This document shows, one piece after another, positions 34,325-46,536 of a stretch of 64,000 nt of DNA (its first letter is position 1; every line of letters starts with the position of its first letter). The notes beneath the pieces are model-generated. The model was given only the letters and a program-made list of their open reading frames with translations, was not told the DNA's origin and searched no databases. The DNA lies in the NCBI GenBank assembly GCA_963971575.1, contig OZ020612.1:32343916-32407915 (forward strand), given 5' to 3'. The position numbers and the translations under genes were made by a program. The DNA comes from Liopterus haemorrhoidalis. Its lineage: Eukaryota; Arthropoda; Insecta; Coleoptera; Dytiscidae.

Positions 34325-36351
34325 ATTGGAATTTCTATTATATATGCAGTGAGGGGATAAGAATTTTCGTTCAATAGTTGATTGGATGACTATATTCAGG
34401 TAGTGGCTCTTCGGGCGGCATCGGAAATGTTCGGCTTAAATATTGTGGGTAAACAGCACTGATATTCAGTTATTTAGCAAAACTATGATTAGTCTATGTA
34501 GAACGAGATAACATCTATATTATATTTTTTTATTTTTGCCGATATTTATGAACTTTATTACTTTGGTTTATTTATATTTGCTTTTGACGACTCTTTTCTA
34601 AACAGTTTGACATATTTTAACCAAATTTAGTATGATAACAGAGTAAAACCAGGATTCGAACAGAGGCCATATAGCATCTCAAAATTCTCATTCTAAGGGT
34701 GTGTTTCGGGATTAAAACTGTTAACTTAAAAACTTAAAATAAATCTCTTTTTAACATATTTTTTAACTGCACCCCGAAAGGAATAAATTGTTTTTTTTAT
34801 TCTATAAAACGTCGTTTGGACATAGTTATGAAATTCGGAAAGCATATTCTGTCCATGATGTAAGCACCCACAAACAAGAGATTTTTTGAAATTCGACCCC
34901 TAAGGGAGTGAAATATAATTTCAAGGATTCCTCAATATATCTTGGAACCAATAAGATCTCGACTTAGTTTTTGCTTATAAAGGTTACAAATATTTATGAA
35001 CGAAATTCAGGATTCTGCCCTAAACAACCCTTAAATCTACATTTGGAGTCAATTGTAGAACACTTCGCATTTCCTATGTTTATTGAGATAACATTCCGTT
35101 TTGGCATATAAGTGTCTTTTTAAAATCTTTAGAAACTTATTGAGTTAAATAATTTCTTTTTTAAATAATTTCACCCCTGCAAAAGGCTTTTTCACTGAAT
35201 ATCTTTTAAGCCCAATGAGAGATATAGACTTGGTTTTTGCTGATAGAGGTTACCCATACACATGTACAAAAATGTAATTTAGAATTTTACATTAATCACA
35301 TTAAAATGCTCTGACGGTGAAACTATAAAAGATATACATATTCAATATGCAGGACTTTTAGGGTTTAATATTGCTACAAAAATGTTCCCGAGAATAAACA
35401 TCCCAGACTTTTTTTTCATTTTTCGACGACAATTATAACATTAAATTTGCTGTTGAACATTTGCGTAGCCCCTAAAACTATACGAATAAAACTTTCTTCG
35501 GTGGCAAGAGCATTTATTAACGGTGCAAAAAAGTGCTCTGACCTATATAGGTACGATTTATAGATCAGGAGTAATCACGGAATAATTATAATAAATATCA
35601 TAACAAATAACTTCATCAGGTACAAGATAAAATACTTCACGTGACCAGCGCCGCCTTGGGCGATGAGTGATTCTCACATAGTCAACTGTTTGTAGCATTT
35701 TCCTAGGTTAGAACAGAACAACGGGACACTTATGTATACGTGTTGTTACCAAATGACTGTACAATCAATGTTTACAAACAAGCCCTTACTTACATTATTT
35801 GTGTAAGAAGCACAAACAGAGCCGTAGCAACGGGTTAGCATCGGGGCATTTGCCAGGGGCGCGAGGTTTGACGACGGGCGCGTGGCATGATGAGGGGCGC
35901 CATTGTGTATTTTTGCTCACCACTCGAATTTAGGGAGTGTGGATTTTTTTTATTTGCTTATCACTCGGATTTAGTGAGTGAGGATCTTTTTTTTTTCGCT
36001 CATCACTCGGATTTAGAAAGTGAGGACCTCTTTTTTTGCTTATCACTTGAAGTTAGGGAGTGAGGACCTTTTTTTGTTCATCATTCTAATTTAGAGAGGG
36101 AGGACCTTTTTTTTGCTCATCACTTGGATTTGGGCAGGTAAATTGATTCAATTTACTTTTTTGGCAAGGGAGCCAAAAACATTGCTACAGCTCTGAGCAC
36201 ATATCAATACAATAGTAGATTAAAACAAATAAATATATTTGAATCTTCCAAAAACAATCCGTACGAAGCCAGTCTTAATCCGATTCTGCCATGGGTCCGG
36301 GGTCCGGCTCCGACTTCTTTTTCGGTAGCGAAGCAGCGGGTATACTGCTAG
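34325..36351 (+). other. 3' part of the Helitron, non-coding
   Basis: Continuation of the Helitron after the LTR element. No gene. It contains degenerate ~45-bp tandem units at 35915-36140. Confidence 0.5.
35915..36140 (+). repeat. ~45-bp tandem repeat, about six units
   Basis: Each unit has the form GCTCATCACTCGGATTTAG, then AGTGAGGACC and a T-run. Copies are diverged. Confidence 0.6.
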
Positions 36352-37245
36352 TTTTTAATAAAATTGAATAAAATAAAATAATGCCCGTGTCTGTCGTTGG
36401 CGATTCAGAGAACAGACTCTACATCTTCTTCTTCGCCGTTTATTTAAAAATGTGTTACATATTTATGTACCTACTGTATTTTAAACCAGATGTGTTAAGT
36501 TTATGGTGATGTTTATTGATTGCCCTTATAAATCTGAAATTTGTGATTTGGGCAATATTTTTATATAGTATGGTTGTAAGAAAGTACAGACTAAGCCTAT
36601 TAGTTTCAAATAGACTACCCTAATAATTGATGGCAAAATACACTTTATGATAATACATTACAAGCCGAGTTCTCGCGAAGTTCAATATGATATCGATCCA
36701 GATCAGGATCACTTCGGTTACTGCTCACAATCGCCCGATCAATCTTATCTTTGAAACCTAAAACTATGCAGTGAGCCGTAAGCCGGCTCATTTCAATTTG
36801 GTGAACCATGTCACTTCGGTCAGTGTACTGAGCCGGTTCGTTCACAAACGACCTATCTCTATCTGAGAGTCATACATTTGACTATAAACGAAGTCATAAA
36901 CAAGCTGGTGTATTTATTTTTTTTAATTGGTGTAGCCATTCTTTAGATTTGAGGGAACAAATATACATGCGTACATAGATACACACAAACGAACTAATTT
37001 ATATGTAGATGTTACGTCCTATATTAACGCCTTCTTATTTCTTATCTTGTGTACTGTGTCTTATTTCTATTATGTCATCTATAAACCAACCATTAATATT
37101 AGAATATATAAAATACAATACACACTGCACAAAATACAATAACATAGCATCATAAAATACTCACACGAAACACAAATTATGAAACAAAACCGGCAAAGGA
37201 AAATATAAATTACCTGATATACCCGCGTACCTCATACGGCTTTTG
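36352..37245. other. No gene recognised
   Basis: AT-rich DNA between the Helitron and the fold-back element. Short frames only, with no clear transposon ends. Confidence 0.45.
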
Positions 37246-37249
37246 TTGA

Positions 37250-38580
37250 ATACATCTTCTATACGGTAACCGACGAGTTCATCGAAAATCAATTCATCGA
37301 ATATCAATTCATCGAAAATCAATTCATCGAAAATCAATTCATCGAAAATCAATTCATCGAAAATCAATTCATCGAATGATCAATTCATCGAAAAAAAATA
37401 TTTTGTAAATATTTGAGAGGAATTCCGAGGGGATCGGAAAGTCAAAAGAGCAGTGGTTAATAAAAGTAGACAGACTAAGAAATAATTGCGTAAATTTTTT
37501 TATATGGATTAAAAAAAGGTAAATAAAGTGACATAGTGTTTGAATATAATTAAAGAAATATAATAAGAAAACTTATATAATAAAAGAAATAAATGTTTTG
37601 TTTTTAAGGTTTAATAAGACAGGTTATGGGCCATTGCACGCAAATAATTTTTATAAATTCATACACAATGATACGCATTTTCATTGGGCTAATATGGGGG
37701 AAAATAAAGTACTATGCGCCTAAAAACAAGGTAATTAGGTTAGGTTTAGTTAGTAAAAGTCTAAAACCGAGCGGAGCGAGTTACCCATCTTCTAGTTTAA
37801 GGACAAAGCACTATTTTAGGTTAGGTTAGGTTAGTAAGGGTTTTGTTAGAAGAAGCCGAGCGAAGCGAGCTACCCAGCTTCTAGTTTAATGTCAAAACAC
37901 TATCTTAGGTTAGGTTAGGTTGGTAAGGGTTTGGTTAGAAGAAGCCGAGCGAAGCGAGCTACCCATCATCTAGTTTAATGACAAAACAAACTCACACTAA
38001 CATAACAATGCCACCTGTTTAGAATCACCGTACATTGAACAAATCATGTGTGGTATAGTAAATATGAATAGTAAAACTATGTACATAACACAAAACCCTT
38101 AAGACTTAACAGATGGGGAAATACCATTTTTATAATCCTTTAAGAATGGGTGTATTAAGTACATTTATGATCCCATTAACCGGGTTTTTCTGATCTAAGG
38201 AGCCCTGTTCGATTTCAAAATAATCCAACAGGTATCTTTTACCTGGCGTATTTTCTGAATGGAAAATTTAAAAATTATTAATAGACCAAGTATGATAGTT
38301 ATTTAATAAGTGTAGTCTGTCAACTTTTATTGACCACTGCTTTTTTAGCTTTCCGATCCCCTCGGCATTCCTCTCAAATATTTACAAAATATTTTTTTTC
38401 GATGAATTGATCATTCGATGAATTGATCATTCGATGAATTGATCATTCGATGAATTGATTTTCGATGAATTGATTTTCGATGAATTGATTTTCGATGAAT
38501 TGATATTCGATGAATTGATTTTCGATGAATTGATTTTCGATGAATTTATTTTCGATGAACTTACCGTGAATCAAAAATGT
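37250..38580. mobile_element. Fold-back element with 15-bp subterminal repeats
   Basis: Arms of roughly 230 bp (about 37250-37485 and 38310-38575) are inverted. Each starts with ACGGTAA and GTTCATCGAAAAT and is built mainly of 15-bp TCAATTCATCGAAAA units, seven to nine per arm. A unique stretch containing GGATCGGAAAG follows. Between the arms lie three ~100-bp tandem units containing GAAGCCGAGCGAAGCGAGC and TTAGGTTAGG (37735-37985). No coding capacity. Confidence 0.65.
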
Positions 38581-39596
38581 TTTCTCTACGTATTTTTTAT
38601 CATATACGGACATCCTGTATATGATAAATAATTTGTTAAGCATTGGGATCTCGAGAACGGAAAGTGATAAGAGATCGTTTAAATTAGACCAAGTTGCCAC
38701 ATTAAGCGACCATTTCAAAAACTTAAGACGTAGACTTAACAGAAAAATTGCTTATGGTATGAAAACAAATATTTTTTGTTTAATGATTTTTTTTTTTTAT
38801 CAATTGGGTGGCTATTACGGAAGTTACGAAGGGACAACCTAAAACTAAACTTGAAATATCTCATTTACTATTGACTTAACAGCAAAAAAGCCCATGAGAA
38901 AAACTGTTTAAAATTAAAAAAAGCAAATATATGTTGTCCTATAATTTTTTAAATTGGTTTAGAAGCTAGGGCAGGTGGTTGCTAAAACAAAAATAGGTAC
39001 TGGAAATATCTCACTTATTACAAATGTCAACAAAAAAAATATATATATTTTTTTGAGTCTTTATTTTAATGACTATTTTCTGATTCTTTATATCGAAAAA
39101 TAACTAAAACCTTCGTTTATTTTTGAAAAACTTTGCTTTTGTACATTTTACAACGATCAATATATATTTATTTATTTTTATGACCATATAAGGCGAAGCG
39201 CGTTATATTAAGTAAGGGTGAGGACGAGCGGGTGGAAAGCACAGAACATTAAATGTTAAATAGATAAGATTTAAAATTTCAGTGTGTGGAGTATTCGGTG
39301 GTGGTGGGTGGCGAGGGGGTGTCCAACACTACTGGCTCCTGGCGGAGATTGTGTGCTACACTCATCAGATAACCGCCATATGGTTTTGGCGGGGTTCGAA
39401 ATTTTGGTATACCGATGACACAGGTGGAAAGCAAGTGGCATTTCACTTACGCGGTTCATAGTCGGTATGCGCATGCGCATTGCAGCGATACAACGCATTT
39501 TGTGTGGCGGCAGATCCAAAAATGGCGTCAAAAAGTTGTAAACACGAGGTAGACTCATCCTACTATATTTGCGGCGAATTTATCAAAACAAGAGAA
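38581..39596. other. No gene recognised
   Basis: Low-complexity AT-rich DNA. The short frames on both strands carry no recognisable motif. Confidence 0.45.
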
Positions 39597-39641
39597 TGGT
39601 TGGATTTCTGATGGGAATGCATCCCATCAAAAATCCAACCA
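39597..39641. repeat. 45-nt hairpin
   Basis: Arms of 20 nt, starting TGGTTGGATTT and ending AAATCCAACCA, pair with one mismatch around the loop ATGCA. It lies beside the 3' tail of the minus-strand LINE. Confidence 0.6.
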
Positions 39642-39794
39642 TCTTAAAATTCCCTATCACTGGCCAGGTATAATAATAATAATAATAATAATGATTTATT
39701 AATGTTAATAAAATGTATACATTTCTTACATACGTCAAAAATAGAAACACATATTACATTGAAAGAATGATACAAGTGTACATTTATCATTAGA

Positions 39795-40832
39795 CAGTGG
39801 CGCAGCCAGGATTTTGTCTTGGGGAGGGCCGAATCAAATTTCGAGGGCACGCGGGTGCATACGGCCCTCAACCTCATTTTTTGTGGCTCCTGAAGCGGTA
39901 ATCAAAATCACTTGAGCTTATTTAGGGGAAAAATATATTTAAAAATGTAAAATATACTCTCTTCCCCTTTTCTGTTTATAGAAAAATGTCAAGAAACCCT
40001 TCGGGATATTTAAAGTTTCGTCACTGCTTATCATTTTGTATGTAAAATAGACTGCGACCCAAATCAGTTCGACACCCCTGCTGTTGGATATTGATGTTTA
40101 TATCAAATAATAATTCCATTATTTGTTGATAAAAAAATGTAATTGTTAATCCATGTATCAAAAACTTTCACTTGATTTTTTCTTCGATAAATACATATTT
40201 ATTTATATTTTCGCGGGATATATTTTTGAAGTCTCAATATTTTTCTTACTTATGTTCAGTTCTCTAAATCAGCCGTTTGGCCACAAATTATATCGAACGA
40301 ACAGACTCGTGTGAAGGTTATACCGAAGTCAGATTTCCACTTTATCTTATCTGAATCGAGTAATTAGTTGTTTAAAACAGTTTTATCATTTGACTGGGCG
40401 AATGTTTTAGTCGATGGGTCAGGGGGGAAAAGGATCAACGCTCCCCTTCATATAATTCGTTGGAGCATATTTGGAAAGTGATGTATTTTCACTTGAACAA
40501 TAATTATATCCCTTTATCAAGAGTAGGCAATCTTAAAAAATGTTTATTTATACGAAAAAAATAAAATAAAATAAATAAAAAGTGCCAATATTGTTTACAA
40601 TGAAGTAATTTAAAAATTAACTACTGTTGTGGTTAACAAATTTTATCTTCAACTCTCCGAGCAGCGGCGTGTAATCTGCTGGTCCTGGGAGAGACCCAGG
40701 CCCGTCGGCTCCCCCTTGGCTGTGCCACTGGTTGTGGTTAACAAATTTATCTTCAACTCCCCGAGCAGCGCCGTGTAACCTGCTGGTCCTGGGAGGGGCC
40801 CAGGACCGTCCCCCCCCTTGGCTGCGCTACTG
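39795..40832. mobile_element. hAT element inserted in the LINE 3' region
   Basis: TIR CAGTGGCGCAGCCAGG and CCTTGGCTGCGCTACTG, with the perfect 8-bp duplication TCATTAGA (39787-39794, 40833-40840). The right ~105 bp is present twice in tandem (from about 40623 and 40729). Non-coding. Confidence 0.85.
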
Positions 40833-41297
40833 TCATTAGATTAACTTATTAATTATTGGGACCAATGGATGTAAAATCACAATTCCAATATTCTTCGAAA
40901 TTGTAAAATTCCTTTTCTTTTAGCGTTTTCTTTATTACAGAATTAAATTTATTTGTGGGCAAAGATTTGACAGATTGGGGAAGAACATTGTAGAAACGTG
41001 TCGCATAATAATTAAGTGAGTATCGTGATGACACGAGTCTCACATATCCAGGTCTTATCAAATCTTTACCCCTTGTATGGTAATTGTGTACATCCATTTG
41101 AAGTGTTTGGTCAGCTATATTAGAATGAACGTGGGTTAAACAATATAATATATAAAGTGAGGGTAGTGTCAATATGTTCAAATTTATAAAAATGTTTTTA
41201 CAGTCTTGCCTGTATGCTATGTCACCAATAATTCTAACAACACGCCTTTGCAGCCTAAATATTCTTGCCGCATGTGGAGAATGACCCCATGCCAGTA

Positions 41298-41773
41298 AGG
41301 CCGCGGTCTGACTGATCGAGTGCTGTCGATCGTTTGCTGTCGAGCAAATTTCAAACACACGTTAACTAAGGGCATGAGTCGCACTGACCCATCGTTTGCT
41401 GTCAAGTAGCATCAAGTTGTTTGTATTTCAAACCGGTTTGAATTTCACACGACGCTCGACGCAATAGCACATGCGCATTTAAGCATATACAGTTCATAAC
41501 CATATATTATTTGACAGTTGGAACGTCAAAAAAAAAACAAAATTACAATATAGAATAAAATGGACTCGCTAATTAGTATTAACTGTTTGATAGTATTATT
41601 TTAGGTTGGAATATGCACTATTTGACAAGTGAGAAACAAATTTACTTGACACTGAATGATCGATAATACTCGACAGTACTTGATCAGTCAGACCAGCTTT
41701 TAAATTTTTAAATGACACTACACGACTCTGCGCTACGTTACACGACGGCGCTCGATCAGTCAGACTGCTGCCT
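41298..41773. mobile_element. 476-bp MITE with TA target duplication
   Basis: Inverted ends AGGCCGCGGTCTGACTGATCGAG and CTCGATCAGTCAGACTGCTGCCT (two mismatches), flanked by TA (41296-41297, 41774-41775). It interrupts the LINE coding sequence, and the LINE peptide resumes on the far side (LAWGHSPHAARIF). Confidence 0.8.
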
Positions 41774-43555
41774 TATGCATATGTCATTCTTGACTGAAAT
41801 AGGGCGTAGTATGCTGTCATTAGAATATCTCGAGTAACGTTATTTTTTAAATTTCTTATGCAGTAGATGGTCTACACAAGTTATTAGCCATTTCTTCTAC
41901 ATGTTTTTCCCAATTAAGATTTGGACTTATGATTACTCCAAGAAATTTAACAGTATCGTTAGATAGAGGGAGTTTCATTGAAAAACAAAGCTGTTTAGTT
42001 TTAGAATTATTAAGGCTTAGTGCGTTGGCTGTATACCAATCTTCTGCAGATTTTATAGTCCGATTGACATTATCAGTAAGTTCATGAAACTTTATGGACT
42101 GTGTTAGCAAAGATGTATCATCTGTATAAAGAATGGTTTTTGCTTTATCTAGAAAAAGAGGTAGATCATTGACGTAAATTAAAAATAGCAGAAGCCCAAG
42201 AATAGACCCTTGAGGTACACCGCATTTGATAGTGAGTTCCTCAGATGTAACTTCATTAGATAATACATACTGTTTCCTGTTTGTTAAATATGATTGTAGG
42301 AAGTTGGAGCTGTTCATACTTACATATGTTATAGAATTTTAATTTTTTAATTAAAATATCATGAGGCAAGCAGTCAAATGCCTTTGATAAATCAAAGAAC
42401 GTTGCAATGCTATGATGTCCCTTGTCAAACCCGTTTGTTATGAATTGGACGAATTCTAAAATTGCAGTACTTGTAGACCTCCCAGCTCTAAAACCAAACT
42501 GATTATTATTTAATAATTTGTTAATCTCGAAATGTTCCAATAACTGCGTGAATAAAAAATTTCTCAAAAATTTTCGAGATAACTGGTGTAAGGGATATGG
42601 GCCTGTAGTTGTTTAAATCATCCCTATCTTTTCCTTTATGAATAGGGATTGTTTTTGTTAATTTTAAGACAGATGGAAACATATTAAAATTTAGACATTG
42701 GTTAAAAAGTGTGCAAAGGGGATCTATGATTACATCTGTAACTTTTTTTACAAAGACCATGCTTAACTCGTAGGCATCTTTATTAGAGTTTTTTATTGAC
42801 TTTATGGCATCTCGTATTTAATTGTGCGTTATCGCTTGGAAGTTAAAAGGGGGTGCATTAAAATTATGTTTAACTGAATTTACTATTTGTATTGGGTCTG
42901 TGTTGGTTGCTGATAAATTTGTAATTATTTTTTGTGGGATATTAATAAAAAAAATGTTAATTTCGTTTGGTGATTTGAGACATGAAATATGCTTTTTTGA
43001 GGGTCTATTTTTGTTTATTACATCCCACACAGCTCTAGGCGTGTTGTTAGAATTAGAGATGTAATTGCAATTAGCCTGGATTTTACAAGACTGTAACATC
43101 AGTCTATAAAAAATTCTGTATTCATTTCTCATCTTCCTAGCTTCTGGTGTGGAATTTTGTAGGTAATACAAACGGTTAGGCGGAACTAAATGGGAATTTA
43201 GTTCTTTTAGGTTGTCACGAAAAGGGACCTTGCTTGGGTTATTTAATTTTTTACGTTGGAATGTCAAAATTTATAGTCACGTGATTAAATAATGACAGCT
43301 GACAGCTTCAAAAATTTGTTAAAATTGTGACAAAAATGTACATGAAACTGTGAAAAATAATTGTGCCAGATTTTTATACGATCATATTTAACCATTCTAA
43401 AGTGTGTGAACGTATTTTTCAGTGCGCGCTAGCATCAGTGTGGACACAAATTCTATTCGCAATACGCGCCAGTGACGTACTTATACTTTTTTTTTTTTCC
43501 ATAAGTTCGCATTGTCTGTGTGCGATAATAGACGCAAATTAACTCACGGGGAACT

Positions 43556-44980
43556 ATGTTCCCCGGACAATCACAACAAAACCCAGTTTTTGGGTATAAT
43601 TCTACCTCATTAAATCCTCAAAATCCCGTTTACTTTCAACAGTCTGCATCGGTACCAGCAAATCAGCAACAAGTAATTAATGAAACTCATCAGGCTGTTA
43701 TGCCTAGTCAGTGCAACACACAAACTTACTTTACATTAACCAATCAAAATACAGAACAAAGTACGCTAGCTAACAGCCAAACAAGTAGCATCAACACTGA
43801 AAACTTAGATGTAGATGAAGATGTATACGCGGATAATAGACATACATGGCAAGTCGTAAAGAAACGCAAAATTGACCAACAACTACAATACTCAAGACGA
43901 GATGCCGGTATCCAGCTGAAATTAGAAAATAGGTACAGCCCATTGACTCCTAATGAAGATAATGAACAAACGCAAAGTAATAACAACGAAACTCACTCGG
44001 AACCGCCTAAACCATCTACACCACCACCTATATATATTTATGGAGTTGAAAACTACAAAGGTATGACAGACAACCTAGCTAAAGTAACAAAGAAAGAAAA
44101 CTACTCTACCAAATCTCTACCAAATGAAACGGTTTTAATCTTCGCCCACACCATAGATACATTCAGGAAACTAGTGAGGCATCTGAGAGATGAAAGTATA
44201 GTTCATCACACGTACCAAATTAAAGGGGATCGCGCATACAGAATAGTAATTAGAAATCTTCACCATTCTATGCCACTAGCAGATATTAAACAAGAAATAG
44301 AAAAAGCAGGTCATAAGGTTCGTAATGTAATGAACATTGAACGTCGAAAAACGAAAGAACCACTTCCACTATTTTTTGTGGACTTGGAACCAGAAAAAAA
44401 CAATAAAAACATTTTTGAACTACAATATATATGCAACACCAAAATTATAGTTGAACCACCAAGAAAAAGTCGTGACATAATACAGTGTACGAGGTGCCAA
44501 GCCTATGGTCATTCAAAAACGTACTGCATGAAACCCTTTAACTGTGTAAAGTGCGGTGGAAAACATGACACAAAACTCTGCAAGAAACCAAAAGAAACAG
44601 CAGCCAAATGTGCTTTATGCGGAGATGATCATACAGCTAATTATAAAGGTTGCACTGTCTACAAAGACTTAGTTGCAACAAGAAACAAAACGGTAACAAC
44701 AACCCACCATATTCAACAACAGCCTACCAACCAGTGGCAGCCAAATGCACCTTCACCTTCACCCCCAAACTCAGAACCTCACAAAACCTATAGTCAAGGC
44801 CAAAGACCAACTTATGCGCAAGTATTGCAGAAGGGCAGCAGTGTTGAGCAGACACCAGGTATAGGTGAGCAATTAATAGTTTTCCTCAATGAGTTCAAAT
44901 CTATGTTCTCTCAACTAATGAGTCAAAATAGCATGATATTAAACTTGCTTACAACTGTCATTGGGAAATTAAATAAATAA
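43556..44980 (+). CDS. LINE ORF1, Gag-like RNA-binding protein
   Basis: 474 codons. The N-terminal third is Gln/Asn/Thr-rich and disordered. The middle holds an RRM-like/PRE_C2HC segment as in jockey Gags (YRIVIRNLHHSMP, IKQEIEKAGHKV). Three zinc knuckles follow: CTRCQAYGHSKTYC, CVKCGGKHDTKLC and CALCGDDHTANYKGC. It would coat the LINE RNA. The stop TAA overlaps the ATG of ORF2 (TAATG), typical of jockey-type reinitiation. The frame is intact. Confidence 0.85.
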   Translation: MFPGQSQQNPVFGYNSTSLNPQNPVYFQQSASVPANQQQVINETHQAVMPSQCNTQTYFTLTNQNTEQSTLANSQTSSINTENLDVDEDVYADNRHTWQVVKKRKIDQQLQYSRRDAGIQLKLENRYSPLTPNEDNEQTQSNNNETHSEPPKPSTPPPIYIYGVENYKGMTDNLAKVTKKENYSTKSLPNETVLIFAHTIDTFRKLVRHLRDESIVHHTYQIKGDRAYRIVIRNLHHSMPLADIKQEIEKAGHKVRNVMNIERRKTKEPLPLFFVDLEPEKNNKNIFELQYICNTKIIVEPPRKSRDIIQCTRCQAYGHSKTYCMKPFNCVKCGGKHDTKLCKKPKETAAKCALCGDDHTANYKGCTVYKDLVATRNKTVTTTHHIQQQPTNQWQPNAPSPSPPNSEPHKTYSQGQRPTYAQVLQKGSSVEQTPGIGEQLIVFLNEFKSMFSQLMSQNSMILNLLTTVIGKLNK

Positions 44981-46428
44981 TGGCTAAAATTATTAGAATA
45001 GCAACATGGAATGCCAACGGACTCATTAATCATAAACAGGAAATCATAACCTTCTTAATCATAAATAAAATAGATATTTTGCTTATATCAGAGTCGCATT
45101 TTACTGATCGAACAATGTTCCTCATTCCACAATATTCTGTTTATAATACCATTCACCCAGACGGCACCGCTCATGGAGGAGCTTCCATCATTATTAGAAA
45201 TACTATACCCCATAACGAACTGTCCCAGTACCAAACCAACGAAATTCAAGCTGCAAGTGTCGAAATAAATGCTCTTCCATGGCATTTTAATGTAAGTGCC
45301 ATTTACTGTCCACCTCGTCATAAAATTACCTCAGATGTCTATACAAATTTATTTCAAACTCTTGGAAACAAGTTCATCATAGGAGGCGATTGGAATGCTA
45401 AGCATACCCACTGGGGCTCCAGACTCATCACTACAAAAGGCAGAAATCTATTGGTCGCCATAAATGCCAATAACTGTAGTTCTGTTACCAATGGCGTACC
45501 CACGTATTGGCCAACAGATAGAAGAAAGCTTCCAGACCTTTTAGATTTCTTTGTTACTCATGGCATATCCACAAATAACTTTCTTGTAGAATCCAGCTTT
45601 GACTTATCGTCTGACCATACACCAGTCATTTTATCTATGAGTAACACAATATTAAACAAATCAGATCGTCCAAGGTTGACCTCAAAAAATACCAATTGGA
45701 CAGCATTTCAAAAGTATATTGAAAACAATATAGATCTTAAATTACGTTTGAAAGAACCAGAAGACTTGGATGCAGCAGCCCAGTATCTTACTAAGCTAAT
45801 CCAAAAAGCAGCTTGGCAAGCCACACCTGTCAACAATTCAGAAATTCCTATCACCAAAACTATCCCTTTACATATTCGAGAGCTCATAAGTGAAAAACGG
45901 CGGGCTAGAAGAGTATGGCAGAGAACACGTAACCCCATAGATCAACATCATTACAATAGACTAAGTCGGCAACTAAATACGTCGCTAAGGGATTCTCAAA
46001 ACTCAACGTTCGAAGAATATATAAATAATCTGTCTGCGAACGATTATACTTTGTGGAAGGCAACCAAAAAATTTAAAAGGCCGCAAACCCGTGTACCTCC
46101 ATTGCGGAAACAAAATGGAGACTGGGCAAGATCGAATAAAGAAAAGGCAGATATTTTTGCTGCGCATCTATCAGAAGTTTTCAAACCCATAGAAGCTGTG
46201 CCAGGATATATAGACAATGAAATTGATTCATTTCTCAATATACCTTGTCAAATGTCATTGCCTATCAAATCGTTTTCTCCATCAGAAGTTAAAAAAGAAC
46301 TGAATAAATTAAATTCACGTAAAGCACCAGGGTATGATCTAATAACAGGTCAAATCCTAAAAAACTTACCTCGGAAAGCCGTTATCCTCTTAACAGTTAT
46401 ATACAATCGAATGTTAAGAGTAGTATAA
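44980..46428 (+). pseudogene. LINE ORF2, endonuclease with truncated reverse transcriptase
   Basis: Residues 1-230 form an apurinic-type endonuclease: ATWNANGL, SESHF, IYCPPRH, GGDWNAKHTHWGS and the SSDHTPV end. A linker and the first RT block (RKAPGYDLITGQILKNL) come next. The frame then stops after 482 codons, well short of the usual ~900. No YADD or downstream RT motif is present, so it cannot reverse transcribe. Confidence 0.85.
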
Positions 46429-46536
46429 CAGAGCAGGTACGGGCTCATTACCCACGAAACCCTGAAATTTGCACAAATTCACATTTCGCAAACGTACGCG
46501 ACCATCGCTGTGCGTCCATTTTAATATATTACGAAG
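46429..46536. other. Junction between truncated LINE and element B
   Basis: 108 bp with no recognisable Polinton terminal repeat. I could not match it to the right side of element B in either orientation, so the left end of B may be lost. Confidence 0.4.

Larger units (their letters stand above)
26536..36351 (+). mobile_element. Non-autonomous Helitron (interrupted by the LTR element)
   Basis: The 5' end reads TCTTTATATATAAAAATGAA after an A. The 3' end reads GAAGCAGCGGGTATACTGCTAG followed by T, with the short AGCAG/CTGCT stem next to the terminal CTAG. These ends match insect Helitrons (5' TC, 3' CTRR, insertion between A and T). There are no inverted repeats or target duplication, as expected. 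With the LTR element removed it is about 2.2 kb and encodes neither Rep nor helicase. Confidence 0.6.
39668..43267 (-). pseudogene. Decayed CR1-like LINE, minus strand
   Basis: Broken reverse transcriptase frames occur in order on the minus strand. 43267-42818 is the linker, 42760-42521 contains NNYRPISLTPVISKI, 42567-42256 contains FRAGRSTSTA and DLSKAFDCLPH, 42317-41856 contains GVPQGSILG and YTDDTSLL, and the C-terminal part follows to 40849. At least three frame changes separate them. The endonuclease and ORF1 are missing, so it is 5' truncated. The 3' end has an (ATT)n tail near 39670, typical of CR1/L2/R1-like LINEs. Two DNA transposons have since inserted. Confidence 0.8.
43268..46428 (+). 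mobile_element. Jockey-like LINE, 5' part intact, cut off in RT
   Basis: A 5' leader (43268-43555), ORF1 and ORF2 on the plus strand. The ORF2 frame ends at 46428 at the beginning of the reverse transcriptase domain. LINE insertions lose 5' ends, not 3' ends, so the missing part was removed by a later event, probably linked to element B, whose first gene starts 108 bp further on. The rest of the RT is not found right of element B. Confidence 0.75.

Noticed and set aside
36645..36845. 66-codon minus-strand ORF
   Set aside because: No motif, no promoter context and no homologous structure visible; likely chance.
37270..37400. CRISPR-like regular short repeats
   Set aside because: The 15-bp units are directly adjacent with no unique spacers and are mirrored at 38395-38560; eukaryotic subterminal repeats.
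37800..37930. TTAGGTTAGGTTAGG tracts resembling insect telomere repeats
   Set aside because: Only three to four units, embedded in ~100-bp tandem units inside a fold-back element. Not a telomeric array.
39597..39641. Hairpin as a possible microRNA precursor
   Set aside because: 45 nt is too short for a typical pre-miRNA, and it sits next to repeat DNA; kept only as a hairpin.
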